Source: CAZSNT01 sp964607765
Lineage (GTDB): Bacteria > Verrucomicrobiota > Lentisphaeria > Oligosphaerales > JABHEG01
Direction of reading: 5' to 3'
Length of the DNA: 23,302 nt
Assembly: GCA_964607765.1 (NCBI GenBank)
Contig: CAZSNT010000160.1
Span: forward strand, 1 to 23,302
Positions 23,302 through 23,302 of this stretch are shown here, one piece after another. Position 1 is the stretch's first letter. Each line of letters begins with the position of its first letter. The notes below the pieces were generated by a model. The model made no database searches, was not told the origin of the DNA, and saw nothing but the letters and a program-made list of their open reading frames with translations. The position numbers and the translations under genes are program-made.

Positions 23302-23302
23302 G

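Overview
The window is GC-rich bacterial DNA, densely packed with genes on both strands. No rRNA, tRNA, complete mobile element or CRISPR array was seen. The gene mix suggests a free-living, carbohydrate-using bacterium with a cell envelope. It has sugar ABC permeases, a sugar isomerase, two Gfo/Idh/MocA oxidoreductases, an EF-hand secreted esterase, a MoxR/DUF58/DUF4129 operon, several lipoproteins and short tandem intergenic repeats. This mix is typical of the PVC superphylum (Planctomycetes, Lentisphaerota, Kiritimatiellota and relatives). That placement is an inference from gene content, because no phylogenetic marker is present.

Layout. 92-2591 (+) encodes the two membrane subunits of a MalFG-type sugar importer, both with unusual insertions; the ATPase and binding protein are not in the window. 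After a repeat-bearing convergent gap, 2869-7161 (-) is a likely operon: MoxR ATPase, DUF58 protein, a DUF4129 membrane protein without a transglutaminase core (all joined by ATGA overlaps), then a TIM-barrel sugar isomerase/epimerase. It has a plausible promoter at 7302-7330. A small lipoprotein (7736-7945, +) follows. Next, on the minus strand, come mutY (9128-10225) with an intact Nudix box and a translationally coupled EF-hand esterase (8010-9131).

10371-10530 holds a 69-bp tandem repeat built from two different palindromes. It lies just upstream of a two-gene envelope unit (lipoprotein, then a secreted protein with two SH3-like/coiled-coil modules, 10567-12289). A 40-residue Cys/Lys-rich protein (12322-12444, -) and folB (12580-12945, +) follow. 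Two Gfo/Idh/MocA genes (13063-14067 and 14166-15221, -) are separated by a strong intrinsic terminator.

15413-20665 (+) looks like a five-gene operon: PLP aminotransferase, L7Ae-like protein, membrane-anchored endonuclease/exonuclease/phosphatase, HAD phosphatase and oligoendopeptidase F. A RelE/ParE toxin remnant starts immediately after the pepF stop codon in the same frame. A DUF2283 gene and an ATGA-coupled pair of unrecognised membrane and secreted proteins (21401-23301) complete the window.

The most unusual points are the paired insertions in the two permeases, the 69-bp double-palindrome repeat, the heptanucleotide repeats that touch gene starts and ends, the Nudix-competent MutY, and the DUF4129 operon without a transglutaminase.
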